A DNA stretch of 64,000 nt, taken from Phlebopus portentosus. Its lineage: Eukaryota; Basidiomycota; Agaricomycetes; Boletales; Boletinellaceae. The notes under the pieces are model-generated. The model saw only the letters and a program-made list of their open reading frames with translations, was not told the origin of the DNA and did no database searches. Positions 22,539 through 34,771 of this stretch are shown here, one piece after another. Within the stretch, counting starts at the first letter, position 1. The number at the start of each line of letters is the position of its first letter. Where the stretch lies: assembly GCA_037892935.1 (NCBI GenBank), contig JAYXKI010000003.1, positions 1,922,001-1,986,000 on the forward strand, written 5' to 3'. The translations under genes and the position numbers were made by a program.

Positions 22539-25032
22539 TCATCTCGAAGTACCGGCACCTTTATTCCCAGAAGCAGAATTATTCAAAACGGCCTTCGGGC
22601 CCTTCCGCGCGACGCTTAATATGAATACGACGATAACGGCAGCGAAGTACATCCAGAGCCAGAGCTCAAGGATCAGACTGCGGAGTTTATCCAGACTCGT
22701 TTTATTACTCTGGTCTTTCTTAATGTCTGAGTTGGGATAGGAATCTACGGATTGTTGAGTGGGGAGATCAAGCCCGAGTCGCTGAGCTACGGGGCTCTTC
22801 ATAAAAGAGGGCATCGGAGGAGCCCGCGAGCGCCCAATGGAGCCGAAGACGGCACTGCTCTTTGCTTTTCGCAATCGAGGGTAGATTATACGTTCATCTC
22901 CAGAGAAGTAATCGCCTGCCTCTTCGTTCAACTCCCCCCTCATAGTGTGTTTGTGCTTGAGTCTCGCAGACCCTTTCATCGAACCCTGCTGACTCAACAA
23001 CATCGGAGGACGCAGAGTCGGAGGCGAAGGTGATAGCGGGGACTGTAGCTGGGGAGTTGAAGATGCCTCGGCGCTGTGTAGTAGCTCCATGATACTCTTT
23101 GTGCGCACATGTCCAAGACCCGGAGCAGGGCGTAATCCAACCTCGTCCAAGTGTAGTCCAAGTTCGCTTCCTAGGGAAGTCATCTTCATACTGCTACTAT
23201 TTCCTTCTGTGTCCGAATCCGCGTCAGGACCCACTTGCGTGTCACTCGAAATATCATTTTCGAAAGGTTCGTGAACGGACGGTAATTGGCGGTCAAACGG
23301 TCCGCTGCCTTGGAACGATTGATCTGGAAGAGCAGGCGACTCGATTGATGAGCCTTCTTCAAACAGCCCGAGTACGGTCTTGCGTGCCTTCGGATTGCGG
23401 TGCGTAGGTACGACTTTTGTGGACGGTGGCGAAGAAGATGCATCCAGAGAAGGCAGACTATCAACGGATCTGAACTTCCGAAGTCTAATACTATGCCTTG
23501 TCGACCCGTTTCCGAAGTCCGTCGAAGTCTTCCGAGCGACAGATCGCAAATGGACCATCTTCCTCGATTCCGTGCGTAGCTCACTTGGCTCGTTGTCATG
23601 CACTTCCAATGATGTCTCGTCTTCTGTCGGATTATCCTCAAACTCCTCGGCATCGCAGACAACCTCGAGTTCAAGGTCTACATCGCCTTCCACCTCATCG
23701 TTAATAAATTCACAGAGCCTCCGCACGCTTTCGCTCTCTGTCTGCACTTCCCTCAATCTGATACTCGCCTTTAAGTGGTTCGTAGCCAGTTGAGTGTTCG
23801 TCTCTTCCAATTCTCGTATCTTCAACAGTAACTGGGACACGAGAGCTTGTTCGCGCGCACTAGGTCCAGTAGGAGCAATAGTTGAAGAAGCGGATAGGGG
23901 GACAGAAGAAATTGGAGAATCGACAAAGGGAACTTTCGAGCTGGAAGAATTATTATTTGAGGCACGATCAAGAGTAGTATCGATGTAAAGATCCGGCGCA
24001 GACACTTTTCTCGAAACGATCTTCGAACTGAAAGGCAGGCCAGGTGTGAGATTGTTCGGAGCAAAATTCTTCGGCTCTTCAGGTTCCTCGTCTCGCTCCC
24101 GAGGTCTCGTCTTCGCCTTAAGTTCCCGCACTTTCGCTTCTCGACTAAGACGCTTGAACATTTTGATAATTTGTTTGTCAACTCCGTTGGGCAATCTAGC
24201 AAGAGCCTGTTCCGGTTGAGCGTTCATAGATTCTTCAAGCTTCCTACTCTCTTCCCTTGCACGTTCCAATTCATCTCGCAAGCCTTCAATCTCAGCTTCG
24301 AGACTACGCAAGCGGCGCTTTCCAGCTTGTTCAGCACGTGAAGCTTCAGACTCCAGGTCTGCGAGTTTCGCGAGAAGCTCGGCATTCTGATCTGCCAGTG
24401 CGGCGAGCTCAGCGGGGGTGCTTGAGACACGTCGTGCATAGCCAGGTCTTCGGCGGACTGCTGACAATACAGGCGATGGTGACGGTTTCGGCGAAAGCAA
24501 AAGAGTTCGGGAAGGAGTCCTGCTGTGCGAAGGAGAGATGAAGGATCTGGGCTGAAATGAAGGAGAGACAAGCGGAGAGGACGGTTGGGACGGTGGCAGA
24601 CGCGAGATTAGCGTGTCGTTTCGAGCCTTCAGCGATGCGTTATTTTCCGCCAGCGTCTTGCATGTTTCGGATGTATAATCCAACTCTATATAACAATCGT
24701 TAGCGCATATGCTTTATGCCACTACGCAAGAACACACCTCGTTCCCGTTCTTTAATGATTTCACTTGCTCTTCTCAAGAGTTCCTCGAGTTCCTCTTTGG
24801 ACTTTTCTTGCAGCTTGTCTTCACTCTCGCATACTTCTTCCAGGCAAATGAGCTGTGATGTCGCGGTAATAGGCGAACCAAGAAGAGTTGGATGAGTGTC
24901 AGGGGCAAAAGGTGCATAAGGTGGTGGAGAGCGACCAGACCAGCCAGCCAGAGCACGGGATTGCGAAGAGGACCGTCTCATTTTCGCAGGTGGGCGGGGC
25001 CGGGGCGTTATTGGGAAATTTGAAGATAGCAT
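22539..25032 (-). CDS. Tail-anchored coiled-coil protein of unknown function
   Basis: Two exons (25032-24738 and 24685-22539, in phase) give 813 residues. The head is basic and Ser/Pro-rich (MLSSNFPITPRPRPPAK). Coiled coils occur around residues 75-120 (EDKLQEKSKEELEELLRRA) and 185-250 (ELAALADQNAELLAKLADL), and a shorter one near 375. The middle is long, acidic and Ser-rich. Close to the C-terminus, MYFAAVIVVFILSVARKG forms one membrane helix followed by about 20 residues, the layout of a tail-anchored protein facing the cytosol or nucleoplasm. I do not recognise a named family; a membrane tether or spindle/dynein-related adaptor would be guesses. It shares a ~400-base divergent promoter with the first RCF2-like gene. 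Confidence 0.85.
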
Positions 25033-25429
25033 TGTAGTAGAGTAGAGACGATAGTCGATGAAAAGGAAGGTAAGACACGAGAGACACGAGACCAATGGAT
25101 GTTTAACACAAACACGACCGGTCGGCTGGCATTGACGCGGCGAAACACGCACACGCGACTTGCACGCGTTTTCATGACCAATTCGGGACCATACTCTGCA
25201 CATTCTTCTACTCACATGTGTGTTGTGCACACTGACCGTCGATGGCCATGCAACGCTCGTTCGTATTTACGTCCGCGGCTGCAAAGGCGGCGACGAAGCA
25301 AGCGAATGGCTGTCGGGTTGCACACGGGAGGCCGTAAACGATGACCCCACCGACGTCATACTGTTCGTCCTCGACTATTTCAGGATCCTATCTGCAAGCA
25401 CCTCCCTTACAACATCTTGACTAACAACC

Positions 25430-26284
25430 ATGAAGGTATGCCTCTGAGGAACACGCGCGTAGCAACAGTTTACGATTATTTGGTAGGAGTCGACTCAAGA
25501 ACAAAAGGAAGAACATCAACGTGCTGTGATTCTAGGAGGCGCGAAAGGTTTTCTCGGAGGACTGGGCGCGGCACTTCCGGCCTCCTATATACTTTATCGA
25601 CGCTGGCCGTACTACCGTAACCTCCAACCCTCTCTGAAGGCATTTGGTGTTATTCTTGTCGCTGTACCCTCTTTTGTCATTTCAGCGGAACGGGCTGGGC
25701 TCAGATATGAGCGACAGCGCTGGAACGATAGTGGCACGCAAGAGCTCGAGACTATTCATGAACGCGAGAGGGCCAAATGGGAGCGCATGAATGTCAAGGA
25801 GAAGTTCGCGGATTTTGCGAGAAGACATCCATTTAGTCTTATCACTGGTAGTTGGGCAACGAGTATGGTTGGGATATATGCTTGGGTATCTAGAGATCCG
25901 TGAGTATAGTTTTCCGTTCCTATTTGTGAGATACCTGACTGATATTTTAATGTCTATTAGTTTTGCGACGCCCTTGCAGAAAGTGAGCCGTCGTCTTATT
26001 GCACCGTTTCTGAAATACTAACACCGATGCAAAGATAACTCAAACTCGCGTCTGGGTACGTGTATCTCGGATATATGCGTATCTTTAAGCAATAACATTA
26101 CTTTTAGGCGCAAGGCATTACTCTCGGCATAGTCATTACGGCTGCTATCCTAACACACAGACAGTCGGAGGATAAATACGTTGACCATTCGTGGAGAGAC
26201 ATTTTAGAACGAGAGGCAGCTGAAGAAAGGGCGATCAAAGCGAAAGCACAGGCGGAGGCTGAAGATGATCAGAAGAAGAACTAG
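25430..26284 (+). CDS. HIG1-domain respiratory supercomplex factor (RCF2-like), copy 1
   Basis: HIG1-domain proteins such as yeast Rcf2 sit in the mitochondrial inner membrane and associate with cytochrome oxidase and the III-IV supercomplexes. Five exons (25430-25435, 25487-25899, 25961-25982, 26035-26055, 26108-26284) give 212 residues. The first exon is only ATGAAG. The N-terminal pair of hydrophobic segments includes GGAKGFLGGLGAALPASYIL and a stretch ending FVISAERAG. The HIG1 part (about residues 115-185) has FARRHPFSLITGSWATSM, FATPLQK and RVWAQGITLGIVIT. The tail is charged, KAKAQAEAEDDQKKN. Same architecture and first-exon split as the next gene, so the two are tandem duplicates that have diverged a good deal. 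Confidence 0.87.
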
Positions 26285-26663
26285 AGTCATCACATGCACA
26301 GCGGACATATGCGGTAACGGATTACACAGCAGAACGACTATGTTTGCGTAATTCTACTTGTATGCAATGAAAGAAACGCTGGGTACCGTAAGGCAACAGG
26401 CACGCGGCAAGGCAACTTGAATGAAGGATCAATCACAACACTGTCCAATTGGCCGGCCCAATAGGGCATTCCATAGATCATATGACTGAGACTGACCAAC
26501 CCGAGACCAGCCGCGGAGGCTTACTCACAGGCTGCCACCCATCCCGAACCGCTCCGCTCCGGCCTGCAAAAGAATTATATCTCATCTCTCTACTGCCTTC
26601 CCGTCTTTGTTGTTGTCAAACCATTAGAAACTTCGCCACCACTCCGTTCTTTGCATCTCAGTT

Positions 26664-27570
26664 ATGAAGGTTGGTCCAGCTTCTCATCGATCGAATAGAT
26701 GATTTTTCAATGTTAACGTCCTGTTCGACCTTAGCTCGTCTCCCAGGAAGATATTAAAAACCATGAAAAGGCCACCGTCCGTGGTATGGTCGAGGGTTTC
26801 ATTGGTGGAACCATTGCAAGCAGCGCAGGGTTCTATATGCTGCATAGAAGGTCGCCTTACTATCGGTCGCTACCGTTGACGATCAAGGCATTGGGTTTCG
26901 TCATGGTTATCGCTCCTGCAGTGGCGGCACAGGCGGAGAGGAGGGGGTTGCAGTACGACATGGAACATAATTGGTGGGTTCCCTGTCTACAACTATTTGT
27001 TGTCATGAGTCATGGCTTATGTGATAAACCGCCTTTAGGGAGAGCGCAGGCAAGCGCGAGATGGACCGTGAAGAAGCGGAAGCATTGGGACGATGGAATT
27101 CGCTCACACCGATGCAGAAGGCCGGAGACTGGGCCCTACGCTACCGCTGGCACTTGTTCCTTGCTGGATGGGCGACAACTATGGGTGCCTCGTGGATGAT
27201 TCTCCGACGGAATAAGACACAGACGTTTGCACAGAAAATTGTGCAGGCTCGTGTATATGTGAGTATTTCATAATTAATTTTGCGGTATGTTGTGGGATTT
27301 TAATAATCTGCCATCAATTTCGGAACTATTTTAGGCTCAGGGTATTGCTCTTGCTGGATTGCTAGGCGGTGCTGCGCTTGCGCAATTGCAGCCACCTGAG
27401 GTGAGGAAGGAACAGCGGGCTGATCATTCTTGGGCTCGATTGGTGCGTTCGTCCGGTCTGAACCCTTCTTCCTTTTGTTGACATTGTTGTGTTTCCAGCT
27501 TGAGCAGCAAGCACAAGAAGCGAAGGAGATCGAACGTGCACGCGCAGCACACGCCGCTGCACACTCCTGA
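26664..27570 (+). CDS. HIG1-domain respiratory supercomplex factor (RCF2-like), copy 2
   Basis: Five exons (26664-26669, 26735-26973, 27039-27258, 27335-27442, 27499-27570) give 214 residues. Like its neighbour it begins with a two-codon exon, ATGAAG. It continues LVSQEDIKNHEKATVRGMVE, which matches Rcf2-type N-termini better than copy 1 does, then two hydrophobic segments around SSAGFYMLHRRSPYYRSLPL and ALGFVMVIAPAVAA. The HIG1 region has WHLFLAGWATTMGASWMIL, RRNKTQTFAQKIVQARVYAQ and GIALAGLLGGAALAQL. The tail is rich in Glu, Gln and Ala. Expected in the mitochondrial inner membrane with cytochrome oxidase. This copy is the better candidate for the true Rcf2 orthologue. Confidence 0.88.
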
Positions 27571-27966
27571 TTCGATCGCTTTATTTCTTCCTTGTCGTCT
27601 CGGCCCGTCCCGCATTGATTTGTACATAGACGTATCCGTGCATTCTCTGGATGATCAGGACTCGCGCCTCTCTTTATTGGATAGAAGAGATTTGGCCTAG
27701 AGTTAGAGACGACTCCCTCCCTTGCATTTTCATTCTTGTTGGATGTATTTTATACGTGCCCCGATCTACACTAATTACTCATTGACCGCACAACCATCAT
27801 CAGATACCGTCACATTATTAGTTCTGTGTATGAAGTAGATGCATGTATCGAACGAACCCTGCTCTCAACCCTGCTCTCAATATTTTCCACGTCGATCATT
27901 TGTCGATCATCAGCTATGATCTTTTCTCAAAATTCTTGAAGTGGCTTTAACTTGCACTGTAAAGCC

Positions 27967-29831
27967 ATGCCTCCGTCATCGTCGTCAGAATCGGATTCAG
28001 AGGCATCCGTATATTCGTCTAGGTCTTCGGCATCCTCTTCTTCACACACGAACTTAAAACTTGTTGCCAAGAGAAATACTTCTTCCAGCGAAGAGCAGAC
28101 CAGCAAGAATGCGAATAATGGCTTGGCTGGATCAAAGAAGAGGAAACGAGACATAGACGAGACCAAGGTCCCAGAGAATAACGAGCGCGTCGAGAACTAT
28201 GAACAAGAGGAAGTCAAAGTCCTTTCTCATAAAGAACAACGAAGGCTCAGAAAGAAACAAAAGACTCTCGCGGCCACGTCTACTGAGCCTATCACAGACT
28301 CAAAAACACTGAAATCGAGTAAATCTCAGGTTGAAGAGAAGCCTAAAGCAAAGGAGAAAGGCGATGAACAGCAACAGAGCAAGCGCCAGAACTCAGTCTG
28401 GGTGGGGAACTTATCTTACCGCACCACACCTGATGCACTCCGTGCCTTCTTCGTCGACGCTGGCGCTGGCGAAGTGACTCGAGTACATATGCCTTACAAA
28501 GGTGCCCCTGGCGTCGAGAAGATGAAGGGCTTGAAGACGGTTAAGGAGAATAGAGGGTAAGTCCTACTTCTCTACCGCACTGAGGTTCGGAATTGATGAA
28601 GTTTTCTCGGATCGATATGTATTGTATTGGATGATCAAGGTTCGCGTATGTGGACTTCGGGACGCCTGATGCGAAGGCATTAGCTATTTCACTCTCAGAG
28701 AAGAATCTCGATGGGAGGAGACTTTTGATTAAAGACGGTAAAGTACTATATATACTCTCGATCATTTGAAAGAACTAACTAATTACCTCTTCCTATTCAG
28801 GCGACGACTTCAGCGGGCGTCCTACCATTTCATCTTCTCCTACCGCAGAACCTGGTTTGGAAGATACCTTCCAACGACAAGAGACAGATACTGCCAATCC
28901 TTCTGTACCTTCGTCCGACTCAGCAACAAAACAGAGCGGATTCAGCCTAGGACCTACGAAAACAGCGAAGAAGATTCTCAAAGCTCAAAAGCAGCCTCCC
29001 TGTCCGTGTCTATTCCTCGGGAATTTAGGCTACGAGGCGACGGAAGGAAGATCAGGCAGATGTTCGAGGGGCATGCGAGGGCGACTGCTCTGATGAAAGC
29101 GAAGAAGAAGAGGGAGAAGGAAAAGAAGAAAAGTGTGAAAATAAGTAAGGGGAAGAATAATGACCTGCTGGGGATTGAGGATGGGGAAAGGGACGAAGCG
29201 GAAGAAGACATTGACGCGGAGATTGATGTGGGCATCAAGAAAGTACGTCTGGGCACCTTTGAGGATAGCGGTGTCTGTAAAGGGTAAGCCTACAAACACT
29301 TTTCTTTTCCTTTTTTATCGCTATCTAATAGTGATATCTCTTCCCTTTTTCCTTAGTTTCGCATTCGTAGATTTCACTTCGACACAGCACGCAACAGCGG
29401 CGTTGACGAACCTGGCGAATCATTTTCTCGACGGGCGAGCGCTCGTTGTTGAATACGCTTCTCCCGAGGCGGCGCGGAGGGGCGGGTATCGACCTGGAGC
29501 CGAGAAAGCCGTTCAGAAAAAAGAAAGAGAAATGAAGATGAAGAGGGCGGGCAAGGATAAGTACAATGATTGGAAGAAAAAACTCAAGCCGGTGCGAGGT
29601 AGTGATGCGGATGCTAAACAGCCACGAGCTGAGGTGGTAGAAGCACGAGAAGAGGGAGAGCCGGGAGCGAAACGTCCACGTACCGATGCGGATGGCACGA
29701 ACACGACTAAAATGAAAGCTGCGCAACCTCTGAAGGAGAAACGCCAGAAACCTGGCGCAGCGTTGGCATCCGCGCAACGCGAGAAGTACGCGATTGTACC
29801 CAGCGAAGGAACGCGCTTGAAGTTCAGCTAG
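27967..29831 (+). CDS. NOP12: Nop12/RBM34-type nucleolar RNA-binding protein, with a -1 frame break
   Basis: Nop12 is a nucleolar protein with two RRMs needed for 5.8S/25S rRNA maturation. Exons: 27967-28556, 28640-28737, 28801-29283, 29357-29831. RRM1 shows NSVWVGNLSYRTTPDALRAF and, across the junction, GFAYVDFGTPDAKALA. RRM2 shows PCLFLGNLGYEATE, then KIRQMFEGHA, and after the last intron GFAFVDFTSTQHATAAL. Head and tail are Lys/Ser-rich, with a basic GYRPGAEKAVQKKERE region as in the family. Exon 28801-29283 is one base short for its phases: the frame must slip around 29041-29050, between YEATE and KIRQMF, inside RRM2. The gene is otherwise clean and Nop12 is widely conserved, so a sequence error is more likely than loss. 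Confidence 0.88.
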
Positions 29832-30335
29832 CACTGCATGTATGGAACGTCTTGTATTCGTTCTCCACGAGCAATCATTCTTTCTTGCTGAAGACCTTTC
29901 ATGCTGTGCATGATTCGTAAGAAGGCACTCTCTTCTGCCATCAAACCAAGATGAGGGCTGTTACGATCAAAGCACCATTATAAATATGATTGACATCAGC
30001 TACGTGTCTTGAGTTCACGGCAAAGCATCAGAAGTAAGTCCGCTCCGTTACCAACCAGAATACGTCAAAAATATCTGCAATAGGCTAATTGAAAGGGAGG
30101 AAAAGAGAGTACAGCTGCATGGCCATATGCCTATATAAGTGCCCTAATGTTATCTTCGGAATGCAATGTAAGTGAACGGAGCGAAGAGTTATACAGTATT
30201 AGAGAGAGTGATGCAGAGTGCGATCCATGTACCATGATGAAAATGATGCAAGAAAACAGAAAAGGAAGAAAAACGAGATGTATGTTGCCGTTCTTTTTTC
30301 TAGAAGTTTGAGGAAGTTGAACTTAACATTCAATA
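29832..30335. other. Convergent 3' flanks
   Basis: Ends of NOP12 (plus) and the nucleoporin (minus) face each other. No gene seen. Confidence 0.4.
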
Positions 30336-33300
30336 TCATGACTTCTGTCCTGCAAACACTGAGGTTCCAGTATTTGATCCAAAAGCACTAGTATTCTGCG
30401 TATTGGTGTTGCCTGCATTCCCTGCAGCAGCTGGTGCTCCAAACGGTGACCCTGCACCGAACGTGAACGCAGGCTTCGTCCCGAAAGCATTAGCACCACC
30501 ACCTTGTGCGGTGCCATTCGAAGGAGTTGACGAAGCGCCGAAGTTGAACGGAGCTGTAGGATTCTGCGCTGCAGGCGCTGCCGTGCCGTTCGTGGTAGTG
30601 AAAGCCGAGCCGCTCGGGTTACTAGAGCCTAACGTGAACGGCTTGGACGATTCTCCAGCCGCTTTCGCCGTTGCACCGAAAGACGGGGCGGACGTAGCAG
30701 TATTGGATGCGCCACCAAATACTGTAGGCGCAGAGATAGCACCAAACTGAAATGGTGAGGACGAAGCTCCGGAAGGCTTGCCTGAGAAATTGAAGGGCGA
30801 TGAGGTGGAGGTTGTAGCTGTATTGCCGAATGGCGACGATGAAAACGATGGCGTCGCAAGCTTTGCGGACCCGAAGCTGAAGCCAGTCGACGCAGGAGCG
30901 CCGGTCGTCGCGGGAGCACTCGTTGCAGTTCCGAAGCCAGCAGTCCCAGTGTTGCTCATAGCGGGCTGCACCGATGTTGTTGAAGAGGATGCCTGGGTTG
31001 CTGGCGCACCAAACGTCGATGTCGGCGCATAGGTAGTAGCATTGGGAGCTGTTGTCGCCGAAGACAACTGAGAAGCAGGCGCACCGAAAGTGGATTTAGG
31101 GGCAGTGCCGGCCGATGTTGGTGCTGCAGCCGACGTTGAAGGCTGTGTATTAAATTGGCCGAAACTGAACAACGGCGGGGTTGTATCGGAACCAGTACTG
31201 GTACTAGACGTTGGCGCGTTATTTGCAGAAGAGACATTAGCAGGGGCATTCGTAGCCGTCGGGTTTGGAAAATTGAACGCTGAGGTCGTGGGCTTGATAG
31301 TAGATGTTGTGGCTGCAGTCTGGGGCGTGGAAGTAGGAGTAGCAGGCTTCAAACCAGCTCCAAAGCCGGATTTCGCTTGCGGTATACTTGCTACGGAAGG
31401 CGATGATCCACCGGCGGAATTTGTTACTCCAACTGTAGGTTTGCTACTGCCCGTCCCGAACGAATTTTGCGGAGCCACCCCGAAACCGACAGTTGAGGAG
31501 CCAGAACCAGAAGTATCCTTTACTGGGGCAGTAAATGCTGATGATACTGAGGAAGTCGGTTTGTCCGCCAACTTTCCGAAAGACGAAGGCTGGGCGGTCG
31601 CGGCAGACTTCGCCCCCTGCGATGCACCTGTGGTTCTAAATGAGAAAGGAGGCTTGTCTCCGCTTATCCCGTTAGTCGTCGGCCCAGAGAAGCCGGAAGG
31701 AGTAGAAGGCTTGGCAAATGGATTAGCAGCCGCAGTGGAGCTATCTTGAGACTTTAAACCGAAAGCATTCTGAATGAAAGGCCCAGTACTAGACGGGGTA
31801 GCGCCGCGAATGCTTGGTGCTGCCTGCTGTTTATTCTCCGCAGAGGCCGAAGCAGGCTGAGGACCAGAAGGTTTGGTACCAAATGCCGATACTGAACTAA
31901 ACGCTGGCGAAGGAGCTTTGGGAGGCTGAGGAGGCGTGACGAGGACTGCGGGAGGCTTGAGTTGGCCTGACGGTGCAACAGACGGCGCAGTATCCTGAGA
32001 GGGCGTAGTAGCAGTCTTGGCGACATTGCCGTTTTGTGTCGGAACGAAAGCGTTACTTATAGTAGGCGTAGTAGACCCAACCGCCGGCTTGGTTTGAGTA
32101 GATGAAGTTGCAAAGGAAGCGGGTGCCGAGGAGCTGGTAGCCATGGAAGGTGCGGGAGAAGAAGAGTCCGTAATCGAAGACGAACTCTGGAACGACAATT
32201 TCGTTGGAGGTGTCAATACTTTCTTTTCTCCTTCCAATTTCTTGCGCAATCTTGCCATTGCCTCCGCCTCAAGATCCTGCTTCTCCCACTTTGAGTAGGA
32301 CTTGGATTGTCGAATTCCGGGTGATCCTGTCGGAGACTCGACCAGTGAGTCGAAGTCGGGTGTACGTTTGACTTTGCCCGTCAATGTGAATGGATCGACG
32401 CGCGGTTTACCATTAGTTGCTGGGGTCACAGCCGCTCGTCCATCCGTCCTGTTTGCATTTTGCCGATTAGCCCATAAGAGCTGCTTCCCTGGCTCTGTGA
32501 TAGGGCTTGCATCCTACAAGTATAAGTAGGTACCGGATTGATTCCAAGGGTGGTACGAAAACTTACTTCAGAACTCTTTGACTTTTTGGAAGGAGCATAA
32601 ACCTCCCCACGCTTTTCAGCGGCCTTGTATTCATCCTCATTCAACCAAGTTTCGACTAAAATCTCCAATCGGGCCCGTGAATCCGGATGCTGAGAATCCT
32701 CTGGCTAAAAGATAATTTAGTATGAGGGAAATTGATGGAATTTGCGGCTCACCATGCTATAACGTGATGCACGCTTCCTGAGCAGAACTTGACGTAGCCT
32801 CTGTCCATCTGGACCCACTTTGTACGTGACTCCGTTAGCGTGCCATTCTTCACCAATGCTTCTACCTGCGCATGAGGCGTCCGACATTGACTCAGCCACA
32901 GACGCATCATGAGACTCCTTAGGCGTATGTTTCCCGCGTTTCCTAGGAGACTTGGATCCATCCTCACTTCCCAAGGTTGACTCGCCTTCATAACTTCGCT
33001 TCGTCCCACGTTTTGGAGTAGCGGAATCCAAATCCGCGGATAGATTAGATTTGCGCCCTTGTCGCCTAGTCTTCCGACTACGACTCCCGGCCAATTCATC
33101 GTCACCCCCAAACGAGGAATCGGCCTCAGTCCTATCCCGCTTCTTTCCCCTTAAGATAGGGTCGACGTCCATATGCTCGCCATTTTCATCGACATCGATG
33201 ACTTCCTCGACCTTTTTGGACTGTCTCCGAGCTCGTTTGCCGACCTTCTTTCCAATCGTTCCATTGATAGAGATGTCTTCGTCGGATGCAGCCTGTCGTT

Positions 33301-34194
33301 TCGAGCCACGAGAAGGTCCCGTAATAGTATTTGCCTTCCCATCGATTTTCATAGGCGTCTCTTTTGAGAGTGATGCGGCCTCTTTTGAAGCCTTATGTTC
33401 ACTGCTTCCACCAACTTCCTGCTCCTCCAACGGTCGTTTCCGCTGTGCTGAAGTCATACCGTAGTCGTGAGCAGTAATGTCTGGCTTTGCCTTAGGTGTT
33501 ACAAAACGGCTTTGAGCAGGCATTTGCTGCTGTGCGAGCTTCTTGGCTTCTGCATTCTGTTGCGAAATGACGGTACTATTCGAAATTAAGTCAGTAAACA
33601 GGGATAGTGAGTAACGGGATCACTAACCTTGTAGTGCTCCCTGATGACTCAGCATCGTTTGCAAGTGCTAAAACCGAAAGTCAGTTGTTTGTACCGTAAT
33701 GCAAGACACATTAGTCGTACTAGGCAGAGGGATCACGCGGTGATGAGGCATCGAGACGCTTGTGCCTCCCTGTCTTGCAGACGTCATGCCCCGCACATCA
33801 GAGGCACTTCCTGTCGAAGATAGCTCCTCTTCAACCTCCAAGTACATCTTATCCTTTCGTTGTTGCCGTACTTTAGCGTACGCAACATTGAAGGGGTCGT
33901 TGTCGCCGTCTGGAATGCCATACTTCCGACGCACAGACCTTTACGAAGAGGATTAGTGCGAGAAACAAGAAGAAAGAGGAGTTTAAAAGTGAGATCTCAC
34001 TTCTTATATTTGCGCTCTCTCCAATCATTGATCTGACCATAGGCATAGTAAAGGAGGAAAACGAGAGCCGACGCGCCAGAGAGACGCAAAACAACATCCG
34101 CTATGGCACGCAACACTTGGACGAGTCCGTTTTGGCGCACGGGCATGTCATTGTGGCCAAGGAGGTCGTATGCATCGTCGACATTAAGGTCCAT
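30336..34194 (-). CDS. Membrane-anchored FG nucleoporin (POM121-like layout)
   Basis: Six exons close in frame (34194-34001, 33938-33721, 33667-33628, 33575-32753, 32704-32567, 32513-30336): 1196 residues. The N-terminus MDLNVDDAYDLLGHND is followed by one hydrophobic helix (about residues 29-53, ending ALVFLLYYAYG) and SVRRKYGIPDGDNDPFNVAY. A long basic, bipartite-NLS-like region follows (KKVGKRARRQSKKVEEV, SPRKRGKHTPKE). The second half is Ser/Thr/Ala/Pro-rich with scattered FG, FGxP and FSFG units (PLFSFGQFN, STFGAPA, FNFGASS), i.e. a nuclear-pore permeability domain. Anchor, NLS region and FG tail recall metazoan POM121; homology is not shown. An upstream in-frame start at 34308 would add 38 residues. 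Confidence 0.82.
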
Positions 34195-34771
34195 TGGGAA
34201 CAAAAGTTGATCACACGACGCCAGGCTGGCGTGAGTGGCGGCCGCAGACAGGGAAAGAAAGACGGTGGAGGTCGAGTCGATGGCTTCACCGTGCTGCGTA
34301 TGCGTCACGGTCCTTGTGACAAGAACGCGTGGCGGGGCACCGTGACGGGTAGGAGTTTAGAAAACAAGATTCCTCGGGCTTCGGCAACGTCTTTTTTTCT
34401 TCCGTCTCAATCTACTTTACTATGTTTTCCTTGAATTTTCCTGTCGTTGTTCGCCATTTTGTCAACACCCAGTGTCACCCACTCGCATTGCCAGGGACAC
34501 AGGCCTCTCTGCAGTCGTCCCTATAACTTGCGAAGTGGAAGATCATTCAGCATCGTCCACGCGTGTCGTCCCTTTTTCCACGGACGTCTTGTACTAAAGC
34601 GAATGCATACATATGTACATATTTATCTCACAGCGTATACTGAGTAATATAAATGCCCCCGTTGGACGAAAGCCGTTTTGCAAGATGACAGACTTTTTCA
34701 TGTGTAAAACCCGAATCAGGCGCAAGACTTGCTTAGTCAGCTCTGGAAGCCGCTCATGTAGCCGTAATTTA

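Noticed and set aside
30403..31749. Long plus-strand open frames opposite the nucleoporin
   Set aside because: They are shadows of the Ala/Ser/Thr/Pro-rich FG coding strand, whose codon bias keeps the opposite strand open.
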